Assembly: GCA_916048095.2 (NCBI GenBank)
Contig: OU696580.1
Span: 6,156,608-6,220,607, forward strand
DNA from: Sacculina carcini
Lineage: Eukaryota > Arthropoda > Thecostraca > Sacculinidae
Reading direction: 5' to 3'
DNA length: 64,000 bases
The translations under genes were made by a program, and so were the position numbers. Shown one piece after another: positions 22,517 to 35,300 of this stretch (position 1 is its first letter; every line of letters begins with the position of its first letter). The notes under the pieces were generated by a model. The model was not told where the DNA came from. It made no database searches and saw only the letters and a program-made list of their open reading frames with translations.

Positions 22517-22524
22517 GCATAGCC
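22517..22524. repeat. hAT target-site duplication, left
   Basis: gcatagcc directly precedes the element and is repeated at 26,367-26,374. It fits the nnnTAnnn pattern of Buster-family hAT insertions, and the intact unit elsewhere in array 2 has this 8-mer once. Confidence 0.95.
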
Positions 22525-22822
22525 CAGGGGTCGGGTAACTTTTTTGGGTGTTACCCCAATGGAGTTTGTAGTAATATCAATTTACCCCCACGCTTGGAAG
22601 TACTCTGGTGGACAAACCAGTTTACTTATATAATTCATGAATAGTAATAAATAAACAAAAAATGTATATTGGAAAAAGTTTAATGGTGAATTTCATCTAT
22701 CATAGGGAAATTAAAGTCTGTTTTTGGCATGGAAACAAAACACAAGACAAATGTAGGAATCACATTTATAAACAGAAATAAAACACTCTTAGCGTTACAT
22801 GGCACACAAGCAAAACCATGTA

Positions 22823-23246
22823 CAGTCGGCCCTCCAAATAGCGGAATCGAAGGGACCGAGAAAAAGTTCCGCTATTTAGAGGTTTCCGCTATTTGGAGGT
22901 GTGCGATGTAACAATGCTAATCAACCTTTCTTACTATGAATCGTCCATTTTTCACATAAACTTCCTTTGTTGATTGTCAGTTTGAATTTTTCTATAATAA
23001 TTAACCATTTTTTATTAATTCACAACGCACATTACCCCCGTTTCCGCTATTTGGAGGTGTACTATATGAGTGGGTACCAATAAAGCAGTCCGTTATTTGG
23101 AGTTTTCCGCTATTCGGAGGTAGAAATTTCGCTATTTGGAGGTGCAATTAACACGTATTTGATAGGCTTTTAATCGGGACCGAAGAAATATTCCGCTATT
23201 TGGAGGATTCCGCTATTTAGAGGTCCGTTATTTGGAGGGTCGACTG
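22823..23246. mobile_element. pogo/Tigger-like MITE nested in the hAT
   Basis: The 424-bp element has TA on both sides (22,821-22,822 and 23,247-23,248) and inverted ends that agree over about 24 bp with two mismatches (cagtcggccctccaaatagc left; complement of right cagtcgaccctccaaataac). Internally a ccgctatttggaggt-like word is repeated about eight times in both halves. TA targets and CAGTCGACCC-type ends are typical of the pogo branch of Tc1/mariner. No coding capacity; mobilised, if at all, by a partner transposase elsewhere. Confidence 0.85.
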
Positions 23247-23846
23247 TATTTTAAATTCATACAATAACAAAATAATTTTTTTATTGAATCCACTAATATG
23301 GCATATATTACCATGCACGCACACACTACACACAACACACCACACGTTATATACAGATAAACACATAAAAATGTACAATACGCACAGCGGAAAAACAAAA
23401 ATACGCGCAGCGGAAAACACGAATGCAGGTGTATAAATCAATGATACGGTACCCGCAACAGTCAAGCACGACTAATAGGCAGGTAACAATGAAGATGACA
23501 TGCGTACACGACTGATAAACGGAAAACTGTACATGACACGACAAAAACACGAGAGAAAATAACACGCACATATACACACGCACATGCAAGCACAAATACG
23601 TCCGGTCGTGTACATTGTGACATTGAAAACAATCGCAAGTCGTGTAAAGCTATATGTGTGAATTTGTGAATTTCGCTGCATTAAATTTAAACAATTAGAA
23701 AACATTATACAGTGAAATTAATAGAAATAGCATGTGTGTCAGTGAAATATGTGTGTACGCCACAGCACAAAAGAATTAAGAGAATATTGAAAACATTAAT
23801 ATTTTGACACCAGATTGAGGTTTTAAATATACTCATATAAGCTACC

Positions 23847-25572
23847 TCAGGCTTTGGAAAAATGATACTGTTTCATCTTGGATACAACAAAGTCGATATC
23901 AGGGGTTTTTGATGTTACTGCTACTAGGATGCTGTCTTCAGGATTCAACCGGTTTCTGTATTTGTTTTTTAAATTGACCAGGGTAGAAAAACCTTGTTCG
24001 CAAAGGTAGGTTGTTGCGAAAGGTAGTAGCATTTTAGTTGCTTCCATATGCGCAATTTTATAAGCCTTTGCAGTTTTTGACATCCAAAAACTTGAGAGAT
24101 CATCCTTGTTCTCAAATTCCATTTTTGTTTCATTGCTGGAACGAAGTTCAATAATCTCTTCTGCCAATCCTTCAGGCTGTTCAGGCAAATCAGACAGCTC
24201 ACTTTTGAAGGGATTTACAACCCAGCTGACAGCATGTGAATCAAGTTCTGGAAAATAATCACAGAACCCATTTCTAAGTTTTGTCAGGTGCCTTGTGACT
24301 GTCTCCTTTATGTCACTAAAACTGCAGTCTTGACAGTCTTCCAAAAACTCTCCCAGTCTTGGAAAGGCAGCAGTCTTATTTACATTTACTTTCCTTGCAG
24401 TTCCTTGTTCAATTCATTTACATGCCCAAAAATGTCAGCTAAATATGCAAAAAGAGCTAGCCAGGCTTTTTTTCTGAACTTTTCTGCAAGTGTGTGAGTT
24501 CTGTTTCGAGTTCAGTCATTTCGAGTTCTGTTTTAAGAGCCCACACTCTATTCAGCACATTTCCACGTGAAAGCCACCTCACTTCCGTATGGTAAAGAAG
24601 GGTTGAATATTCAGCGTCTCCATCCTCACATAAATCACGAAACATCCTCGTGTTTAGTGCATGCCCTTTTACAACATTGACTATCTTAACCACATCATTT
24701 AGCACAGCTGCCACTTCTGGTTCCAAATTCTTCACAACCAATGCTTGGCGATGTATCATGCAATGGATGGCTAGAATATCTGGATTCTGTTGTTTGGCCA
24801 AAGCCACAAAACCATTGACGTGACCAAGCATGGCCGGAGCTCCATCAACTGATACTGCAATACAATCTTCCCACTTCAAACCAACACTTGGTTTTTTGAA
24901 ACATGCATCAACCATATTGAACACATCAATACCACGAGTTCTCAACTCAAGAGGAGAACACAACAACATTTCTTCTTCGAATTCATCAAAGCCCCTGTAT
25001 CGAATATATACCATCAATTGGGAGTTGCTACTTACATCTGTAGTCTCATCAAGTTGAATGGCAAACTCTTTACTTTTTTTACTGAAGAAATCACCTGTTC
25101 TCTCACATTTTCTGCCAAGATGGAAATTCTTTCTTTAATAACTCTAGCAGACAAAGGTACTGTATTCATTTGATTAGCGACTTTCTGCCCACACATTATT
25201 TCTGCCATTTTTACAGCCGCAGGCTTGATTAAGTCACCAATAGTATGTGGTTTCTTGTTTCGAGCAACCAACCATGCCACTTCAAAACTAGCCATTGCAG
25301 CTGAACGTTGGTCAAACGTTGCACTCTTGTTACTTTCCAGTCTCTGTCTTTTGACTATTTTTTCCAGATTCTCAAAGTATTCCCGTGGTTTGGAAGACAG
25401 ATGTGAATGAACCTGGTCCAAGTGTTTCTTCAGTTGATTCTTTTTGAAAGACTCGGTAGTCAGTACTTTCATACAAACGACACATTGAGGCTTCATTTGT
25501 CCTTTGTCCTCTATTTCTGTGAAGCCATAATTAAGGAACTCTGCCTGATGTCCTTTTCCTTGCTGATGCCAT
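23847..25572 (-). pseudogene. hAT transposase, ZBED5/FAM200-like, frameshifted
   Basis: Minus-strand exon begins after a splice acceptor (ttttcag at about 25,573) with EFLNYGFTEIEDKGQMKPQ, then a CxxC...HxxxxH zinc finger (CVVCMKVL ... KKHLDQVH). Catalytic-domain blocks follow: FAIQLDETTDVSS, AVSVDGAPAMLGHVNGF, HCMIHRQAL and HTEVRWLSRGNVLNRV. The C-terminal hAT dimerisation block is CEQGFSTLVNLKNKYRNRL. At least three frame breaks are visible: in an A-run near 25,070, near 24,490 and near 24,370. The copy therefore cannot make a full transposase. The 5' exon would lie between 25,573 and 26,366 and was not located. Confidence 0.88.
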
Positions 25573-26366
25573 CTGAAAATTGAAAAAAATCAATAACTTA
25601 TTTATGTATGAATCTATCACATCATCACATAACAGCAACTATTCTATAAACACAGATAATCAGGAATTAACCAAAATATTAACGCCACATAAAATGATAA
25701 ACCACACAATCCAAGCTGCCACCACCTTTCACTCCTTTTCTTCTTCCCCTTATCCAGGCCTTCCTTACCTATGAGCGTGGTCGTTCCTCCAGTAACACGT
25801 CAGGAAAAGTCAACACACGCCAGGACAACAACGCAAAAGCGGTCTCACTGAGGGTTAACAACAGTTTCAATACTGATCGACAGTAATGAACACGTTGACC
25901 GAGCTCCAATGCACTCCAAGACGCAACACGAGGCTAACTGCCAGAAATTGTACAAACGATCATATCGCCAATCAAGCACACAAACATACACACATTCATA
26001 CAACGATCATGTTGCACGAGCTTCACTGCCCGCAGCCATGTACGTTCACTCGCACACACCAACATACAGACACACTCACACGATGCTAACGCCACGCAGG
26101 GCTTGCGTACACTCATGAATCGCGCACGTGCAAACGTCATAGGCGTGCTCACACTACATACACACTGGCGGATGAAGCAGTTTCAATACTGGTATTTCTC
26201 TGTTTCCATAGTTTTAAAGATCGTGGGATCCACGATGTATTCTTTTCTCCAACTTTCATATCAGTTTCCCTCATTTAGCACATCCACATCCGTAGCACGT
26301 TCATTACCCCCAAAAATGTGTAATTTACCCCAATTGGGGTAATTTACCCCTGTTCCCCGACCACTG

Positions 26367-29300
26367 GCATAGCCGATCAAAATCGGCCAGCCACTCAGTG
26401 ACGTCACCACCGAAACGCGGTAGGGCCCGTCCTATCCTATGAAGGATCAGCCCTCGGGCCTGCATTAAAATTTAAATTTAGAATTTGAATGAAAACTTTC
26501 GCTACTCTGTCAGCGGATTTGTCAGGAACAGGAAACGACTCGGGAAAACCAGAAAAGTGATCGACAATATTAATAAGAAATATATTTGCCGTTGCGTTGC
26601 CGTTTACGTGCCGTTGATTTGCGGATAGTACGCGTGTATAACAGTGTGCTTCACCTGGAAGACTTGAAAATGCGCCTCATTTACCTGGTACAAAACTCCC
26701 TACTTTGATGTTATGATTTTCTTCAGGGTCTGATTATTGTGTTCAGTGTGTGTCTGATTATGTGTGTGTGAAGCTGCCCATCTGAAGCACCTGTGACGGT
26801 GACGTTTTGCTGCTGGAAGAGTCGTTTGTTTTCAAACCAGATTGCGAAGTTTTCCGCTTTCTCTTGATGCCTGAAATAGAGAAATTTAGAGAACATGTTC
26901 GTGCGAAGCTGAAGCTTAAATATAATGTTGAATGTGTTACGTACAACATTTATCGTTTGAAATTGGTGCATTGTGCAAGAAACAAGCAAGCTTTTGCAAA
27001 CAGGATGTCAACATCTGGAATGGTTTGCCGGGTTGGATGGTGAATGTCAATACTCACAGAAGACTTCTCGGAACAGGGCCTAATTGACATGTGACTCCGG
27101 GCTGATACCTCAGTAGTCAGTATCATCACCGACCTGCGACTCTGGCGCATTGCCAGTCCAGAGGGTAGCTTCAAGAGGGTAGCTTCCAAGCTTCAAGACC
27201 GAAGCTACCGAGAGGGTAGCTTCCCCGGGCTGTAATTGGCTCACCGGGGGCAGGCTTGCACCCGTCAGATCACTGAGCTGGGCCTGATTTGCTTTTGTGT
27301 CAGGGGCAGCTCCCTGGTTGTGGCGAGACATCTCTTCCCCGGGTGCGCCACATCCCGGCATCACACTCCCAGATACTCATAGCGACGGGACACCTTCCCC
27401 CGGTTCGTCGCCTCCGGGCATCACACTCTCACAGACATACAGATAGTCATCGTAAGCATTGCTGTATGCCACAGTACATTCAGATGTCTTCGCTGTCACA
27501 TCCTTCAAAGTCCTGAGCGCCTCACTCCGAGAGTTTTCCTTTTCCGCCAAGGCTGAGGGTGTTGAATTTCAACCCTCAGGCTATATGTTGGAACGGTAAT
27601 CAGAGTTCGTGCTCCCATCCAGCATATGGTCGACCATTTCGCAAGGGTCGACCTACTTGACACGGCATAGCCGATCAAAATCGGCCAGCCACTCAGTGAC
27701 GTCACCACCGAAACGCGGTAGGGCCCGCCCTATCCTATGAAGGATCAGCCCTCGGGCCTGCATTAAAATTTAAATTTAGAATTTGAATGAAAACTTTCGC
27801 TACTCTGTCAGCGGATTTGTCAGGAACAGGAAACGACTCGGGAAAACCAGAAAAGTGATCGACAATATTAATAAGAAATATATTTGCCGTTGCGTTGCCG
27901 TTTACGTGCCGTTGATTTGCGGATAGTACGCGTGTATAACAGTGTGCTTCACCTGGAAGACTTGAAAATGCGCCTCATTTACCTGGTACAAAACTCCCTA
28001 CTTTGATGTTATGATTTTCTTCAGGGCCTGATTATTGTGTTCAGTGTGTGTCTGATTATGTGTGTGTGAAGCTGCCCATCTGAAGCACCTGTGACGGTGA
28101 CGTTTTGCTGCTGGAAGAGTCGTTTGTTTTCAAACCAGATTGCGAAGTTTTCCGCTTTCTCTTGATGCCTGAAATAGAGAAATTTAGAGAACATGTTCGT
28201 GCGAAGCTGAAGCTAAAATATAATGTTGAATGTGTTACGTACAACATTTATCGTTTGAAATTGGTGCATTGTGCAAGAAACAAGCAAGCTTTTGCAAACA
28301 GGATGTCAACATCTGGAATGGTTTGCCGGGTTGGATGGTGAATGTCAATACTCACAGAAGACTTCTCGGAACAGGGCCTAATTGACATGTGACTCCGGGC
28401 TGATACCTCAGTAGTCAGTATCATCACCGACCTGCGACTCTGGCGCATTGCCAGTCCAGAGGGTAGCTTCCAAGTTTCAAGACCGAAGCTACCGAGAGGG
28501 TAGCTTCCCCGGGCTGTAATTGGCTCACCGGGGGCAGGCTTGCACCCGTCAGATCACTGAGCTGGGCCTGATTTGCTTTTGTGTCAGGGGCAGCTCCCTG
28601 CTTGTGGCGAGACATCTCTTCCCCGGGTGCGCCACATCCCGGCATCACACTCCCAGATACTCATAGCGACGGGACACCTTCCCCCGGTTCGTCGCCTCCG
28701 GGCATCACACTCTCACAGACATACAGATAGTCATCGTAAGCATTGCTGTATGCCACAGTACATTCAGATGTCTTCGCTGTCACATCCTTCAAAGTCCTGA
28801 GCGCCTCACTCCGAGAGTTTTCCCTTTCCGCCAAGGCTGAGGGTGTTGAATTTCAACCCTCAGGCTATATGTTGGAACGGTAATCAGAGTTCGTGCTCCC
28901 ATCCAGCATATGGTCGACCATTTCGCAAGGGTCGACCTACTTGACACGGCATAGCCGATCAAAATCGGCCAGCCACTCAGTGACGTCACCACCGAAACGC
29001 GGTAGGGCCCGCCCTATTCTATGAAGGATCAGCCCTCGGGCCTGCATTAAAATTTAAATTTAGAATTTGAATGAAAACTTTCGCTACTCTGTCAGCGGAT
29101 TTGTCAGGAACAGGAAACGACTCGGGAAAACCAGAAAAGTGATTGACAATATTAATAAGAAATATATTTGCCGTTGCGTTGCCGTTTACGTGCCGTTGAT
29201 TTGCGGATAGTACGCGTGTATAACAGTGTGCTTCACCTGGAAGACTTGAAAATGCGCCTTATTTACCTGGTACAAAACTCCCTACTTTGATGTTATGATT

Positions 29301-32300
29301 TTCTTCAGCGTCTGATTATTGTGTTCAGTGTGTGTCTGATTATGTGTGTGTGAAGCTGCCCATCTGAAGCACCTGTGACGGTGACGTTTTGCTGCTGGAA
29401 GAGTCGTTTGTTTTCAAACCAGATTGCGAAGTTTTCCGCTTTCTCTTGATGCCTGAAATAGAGAAATTTAGAGAACATGTTCGTGCGAAGCTGAAGCTAA
29501 AATATAATGTTGAATGTGTTACGTACAACATTTATCGTTTGAAATTGGTGCATTGTGCAAGAAACAAGCAAGCTTTTGCAAACAGGATGTCAACATCTGG
29601 AATGGTTTGCCGGGTTGGATGGTGAATGTCAATACTCACAGAAGACTTCTCGGAACAGGGCCTAATTGACATGTGACTCCGGGCTGATACCTCAGTAGTC
29701 AGTATCATCACCGACCTGCGACTCTGGCGCATTGCCAGTCCAGAGGGTAGCTTCCAAGCTTCAAGACCGAAGCTACCGAGAGGGTAGCTTCCCCGGGCTG
29801 TAATTGGCTCACCGGGGGCAGGCTTGCACCCGTCAGATCACTGAGCTGGGCCTGATTTGCTTTTGTGTCAGGGGCAGCTCCCTGGTTGTGGCGAGACATC
29901 TCTTCCCCGGGTGCGCCACATCCCGGCATCACACTCCCAGATACTCATAGCGACGGGACACCTTCCCCCGGTTCGTCGCCTCCGGGCATCACACTCTCAC
30001 AGACATACAGATAGTCATCGTAAGCATTGCTGTATGCCACAGTACATTCAGATGTCTTCGCTGTCACATCCTTCAAAGTCCTGAGCGCCTCACTCCGAGA
30101 GTTTTCCCTTTCCGCCAAGGCTGAGGGTGTTGAATTTCAACCCTCAGGCTATATGTTGGAACGGTAATCAGAGTTCGTGCTCCCATCCAGCATATGGTCG
30201 ACCATTTCGCAAGGGTCGACCTACTTGACACGGCATAGCCGATCAAAATCGGCCAGCCACTCAGTGACGTCACCACCGAAACGCGGTAGGGCCCGCCCTA
30301 TCCTATGAAGGATCAGCCCTCGGGCCTGCATTAAAATTTAAATTTAGAATTTGAATGAAAACTTTCGCTACTCTGTCAGCGGATTTGTCAGGAACAGGAA
30401 ACGACTCGGGAAAACCAGAAAAGTGATCGACAATATTAATAAGAAATATATTTGCCGTTGCGTTGCCGTTTACGTGCCGTTGATTTGCGGATAGTACGCG
30501 TGTATAACAGTGTGCTTCACCTGGAAGACTTGAAAATGCGCCTCATTTACCTGGTACAAAACTCCCTACTTTGATGTTATGATTTTCTTCAGGGTCTGAT
30601 TATTGTGTTCAGTGTGTGTCTGATTATGTGTGTGTGAAGCTGCCCATCTGAAGCACCTGTGACGGTGACGTTTTGCTGCTGGAAGAGTCGTTTGTTTTCA
30701 AACCAGATTGCGAAGTTTTCCGCTTTCTCTTGATGCCTGAAATAGAGAAATTTAGAGAACATGTTCGTGCGAAGCTGAAGCTAAAATATAATGTTGAATG
30801 TGTTACGTACAACATTTATCGTTTGAAATTGGTGCATTGTGCAAGAAACAAGCAAGCTTTTGCAAACAGGATGTCAACATCTGGAATGGTTTGCCGGGTT
30901 GGATGGTGAATGTCAATACTCACAGAAGACTTCTCGGAACAGGGCCTAATTGACATGTGACTCCGGGCTGATACCTCAGTAGTCAGTATCATCACCGACC
31001 TGCGACTCTGGCGCATTGCCAGTCCAGAGGGTAGCTTCCAAGCTTCAAGACCGAAGCTACCGAGAGGGTAGCTTCCCCGGGCTGTAATTGGCTCACCGGG
31101 GGCAGGCTTGCACCCGTCAGATCACTGAGCTGGGCCTGATTTGCTTTTGTGTCAGGGGCAGCTCCCTGGTTGTGGCGAGACATCTCTTCCCCGGGTGCGC
31201 CACATCCCGGCATCACACTCCCTGATACTCATAGCGACGGGACACCTTCCCCCGGTTCGTCGCCTCCGGGCATCACACTCTCACAGACATACAGATAGTC
31301 ATCGTAAGCATTGCTGTATGCCACAGTACATTCAGATGTCTTCGCTGTCACATCCTTCAAAGTCCTGAGCGCCTCACTCCGAGAGTTTTCCCTTTCCGCC
31401 AAGGCTGAGGGTGTTGAATTTCAACCCTCAGGCTATATGTTGGAACGGTAATCAGAGTTCGTGCTCCCATCCAGCATATGGTCGACCATTTCGCAAGGGT
31501 CGACCTACTTGACACGGCATAGCCGATCAAAATCGACCAGCCACTCAGTGACGTCACCACCGAAACGCGGTAGGGCCCGCCCTATCCTATGAAGGATCAG
31601 CCCTCGGGCCTGCATTAAAATTTAAATTTAGAATTTGAATGAAAACTTTCGCTACTCTGTCAGCGGATTTGTCAGGAACAGGAAACGACTCGGGAAAACC
31701 AGAAAAGTGATCGACAATATTAATAAGAAATATATTTGCCGTTGCGTTGCCGTTTACGTGCCGTTGATTTGCGGATAGTACGCGTGTATAACAGTGTGCT
31801 TCACCTGGAAGACTTGAAAATGCGCCTCATTTACCTGGTACAAAACTCCCTACTTTGATGTTATGATTTTCTTCAGGGTCTGATTATTGTGTTCAGTGTG
31901 TGTCTGATTATGTGTGTGTGAAGCTGCCCATCTGAAGCACCTGTGACGGTGACGTTTTGCTGCTGGAAGAGTCGTTTGTTTTCAAACCAGATTGCGAAGT
32001 TTTCCGCTTTCTCTTGATGCCTGAAATAGAGAAATTTAGAGAACATGTTCGTGCGAAGCTGAAGCTAAAATATAATGTTGAATGTGTTACGTACAACATT
32101 TATCGTTTGAAATTGGTGCATTGTGCAAGAAACAAGCAAGCTTTTGCAAACAGGATGTCAACATCTGGAATGGTTTGCCGGGTTGGATGGTGAATGTCAA
32201 TACTCACAGAAGACTTCTCGGAACAGGGCCTAATTGACATGTGACTCCGGGCTGATACCTCAGTAGTCAGTATCATCACCGACCTGCGACTCTGGCGCAT

Positions 32301-35300
32301 TGCCAGTCCAGAGGGTAGCTTCAAGAGGGTAGCTTCCAAGCTTCAAGACCGAAGCTACCGAGAGGGTAGCTTCCCCGGGCTGTAATTGGCTCACCGGGGG
32401 CAGGCTTGCACCCGTCAGATCACTGAGCTGGGCCTGATTTGCTTTTGTGTCAGGGGCAGCTCCCTGGTTGTGGCGAGACATCTCTTCCCCGGGTGCGCCA
32501 CATCCCGGCATCACACTCCCAGATACTCATAGCGACGGTACACCTTCCCCCGGTTCGTCGCCTCCGGACATCACACTCTCACAGACATACAGATAGTCAT
32601 CGTAAGCATTGCTGTATGCCACAGTACATTCAGATGTCTTCGCTGTCACATCCTTCAAAGTCCTGAGCGCCTCACTCCGAGAGTTTTCCCTTTCCGCCAA
32701 GACTGAGGGTGTTGAATTTCAACCCTCAGGCTATATGTTGGAACGGTAATCAGAGTTCGTGCGGAGATTAAATTTGAGTATTTGCTTTGTACCCAGCTTC
32801 TTACATCAGTGATTTTCTCGAGACGTACAAGGTCCTCCTTGTCGCTCCCCCAAAATGCATGGAAAATCTGCTGACTGCAGTCCTCGTCCCAGTGCACAGC
32901 TGTTAGTCGTAGCTGTAGGCCGCCAGAACGCAGCGATATGCCGACATTTTCTTGTCGTTCACGCATAGTGTAACGTCGCACAGTGAGTCATCGTGACGCA
33001 GCCAATTCAAACCAGAGCTTTCAAAGAGGCAGACACTGAGTGTTTGTGAGAGGCAGACACTGAGTGGTCTCTCCCCGTGATTATGCTAGCAGTTGCATGC
33101 TTCAGTGCACTCAGGCGTTGATCGAAAAGAGACCAGAGTACCCCAGTGGCCACGATCTGACCCCAGCTACTCTTGCTCACGTCCTTCATTTCGTTCTCTA
33201 TCGAGGTCATCAGTGACTGTGATCCAACATTGTAGGTGACACCATTGTAGAAAACTGACTGCTCCGGCTTGGCGAAGAACTTACCCCTGCGGTAGGGGGG
33301 TTAGAATTCTGCCGCCGTAGCTGCCGCACTGTGAGGCGTCGCCGACGAGCATGCGCCGGTAGAACCGGCGCGCGCTCCCATCCAGCATATGGTCGACCAT
33401 TTCGCAAGGGTCGACCTACTTGACACGGCATAGCCGATCAAAATCGGCCAGCCACTCAGTGACGTCACCACCGAAACGTGGTAGGGCCCGCCCTATCCTA
33501 TGAAGGATCAGCCCTCGGGCCTGCATTAAAATTTAAATTTAGAATTTGAATGAAAACTTTCGCTACTCTGTCAGCGGATTTGTCAGGAACAGGAAACGAC
33601 TCGGGAAAACCAGAAAAGTGATCGACAATATTAATAAGAAATATATTTGCCGTTGCGTTGCCGTTTACGTGCCGTTGATTTGCGGATAGTACGCGTGTAT
33701 AACAGTGTGCTTCACCTGGAAGACTTGAAAATGCGCCTCATTTACCTGGTTACAAAACTCCCTACTTTGATATGTTATGATTTTCTTCAGGCTCTGATTA
33801 TTGTGTTCAGCGTGTGTCTGATTATGTGTGTGTGAAGCTGCCCATCTGAAGCACCTGTGACGGTGACGTTTTGCTGCTGGAAGAGTCGTTTGTTTTCAAA
33901 CCAGATTGCGAAGTTTTCCGCTTTCTCTTGATGCCTGAAATAGAGAAATTTAGAGAACATGTTCGTGCGAAGCTGAAGCTAAAATATAATGTTGAATGTG
34001 TTACGTACAACATTTATCGTTTGAAATTGGTGCATTGTGCAAGAAACAAGCAAGCTTTTGCAAACAGGATGTCACCATCTGGAATGGTTTGCCGGGTTGG
34101 ATGGTGAATGTCAATACTCACAGAAGACTTCTCGGAACAGGGCCTAATTGACATGTGACTCCGGGCTGATACCTCAGTAGTCAGTATCATCACCGACCTG
34201 CGACTCTGGCGCATTGCCAGTCCAGAGGGTAGCTTCAAGAGGGTAGCTTCCAAGCTTCAAGAGCGAAGCTACCGAGATGGTAGCTTCCCCGGGCTGTAAT
34301 TGGCTCACCGGGGGCAGGTTTGCACCCGTCAGATCACTGAGCTGGGCCTGATTGGCTTTTGTGTCAGGGGCAGCTCCCTGGTTGTGTCGAGACATCTCTT
34401 CCCCGGGTGCGCCACATCCCGGCATCACACTCCCAGATACTCATAGCGACGGGACACCTTCCCCCGGTTCGTCGCCTCCGGGCATCACACTCTCACAGAC
34501 ATACAGATAGTCATCGTAAGCATTGCTGTATGCCACAGTACATTCAGATGTCTTCGCTGTCACATCCTTCAAAGTCCTGAGCGCCTCACTCCGAGAGTTT
34601 TCCCTTTCCGCCAAGGCTGAGGGTGTTGAATTTCAACCCTCAGGCTATATGTTGGAACGGTAATCAGAGTTCGTGCTCCCATCCAGCATATGGTCGACCA
34701 TTTCGCAAGGGTCGACCTACTTGATACGGCATAGCCGATCAAAATCGGCCAGCCACTCAGTGACGTCACCACCGAAACGCGGTAGGGCCCGCCCTATCCT
34801 ATGAAGGATCAGCCCTCGGGCCTGCATTAAAATTTAAATTTAGAATTTGAATGAAAACTTTCGCTACTCTGTCAGCGGATTTGTCAGGAACAGGAAACGA
34901 CTCGGGAAAACCAGAAAAGTGATCGACAATATTAATAAGAAATATATTTGCCGTTGCGTTGCCGTTTACGTGCCGTTGATTTGCGGATAGTACGCGTGTA
35001 TAACAGTGTGCTTCACCTGGTAGACTTGAAAATGCGCCTCATTTACCTGGTACAAAACTCCCTACTTTGATGTTATGATTTTCTTCAGGGTCTGATTATT
35101 GTGTTCAGTGTGTGTCTGATTATGTGTGTGTGAAGCTGCCTATCTGAAGCACCTGTGACGGTGACGTTTTGCTGCTGGAAGAGTCGTTTGTTTTCAAACC
35201 AGATTGCGAAGTTTTCCGCTTTCTCTTGATGCCTGAAATAGAGAAATTTAGAGAACATGTTCGTGCGAAGCTGAAGCTAAAATATAATGTTGAATGTGTT

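Larger units (their letters stand above)
13947..22524. repeat. Tandem array 2, first block (1,298/1,284-bp unit)
   Basis: The unit begins at tgtcttcgctgtcacatcc (13,947; next at 15,245). Copies start at intervals of 1,298 or 1,284 bp; the 14-bp difference is a tandem duplication of gtagcttcaagagg-type sequence (about 14,932-14,960 in the first copy). One long variant unit of 1,914 bp spans about 17.0-18.9 kb. Copies differ at scattered single sites. The block ends at 22,524, where an hAT element interrupts it. Each unit contains several short open frames; sampled changes are mostly amino-acid-altering, so they give no sign of coding constraint. Confidence 0.97.
22525..26366 (-). mobile_element. 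hAT transposon of the Buster/ZBED5-like group
   Basis: The element is 3,842 bp, inserted into an array-2 unit with an 8-bp target duplication. Its ends are imperfect inverted repeats: left caggggtcgggtaac, right (complement) cagtggtcggggaac. Removing the element and one target copy restores the 1,298-bp spacing between neighbouring units exactly. It holds a minus-strand transposase pseudogene and a nested MITE. The subterminal regions are rich in ttacccc-type repeats. Confidence 0.93.

Noticed and set aside
22729-22911. 60-codon frame in the left part of the hAT
   Set aside because: It overlaps the MITE terminal repeat, so it is a by-product of repeat sequence.
25886-26118. His/Thr-rich frames near the hAT right end
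   Set aside because: They follow CA-rich low-complexity DNA and show no conserved motif.
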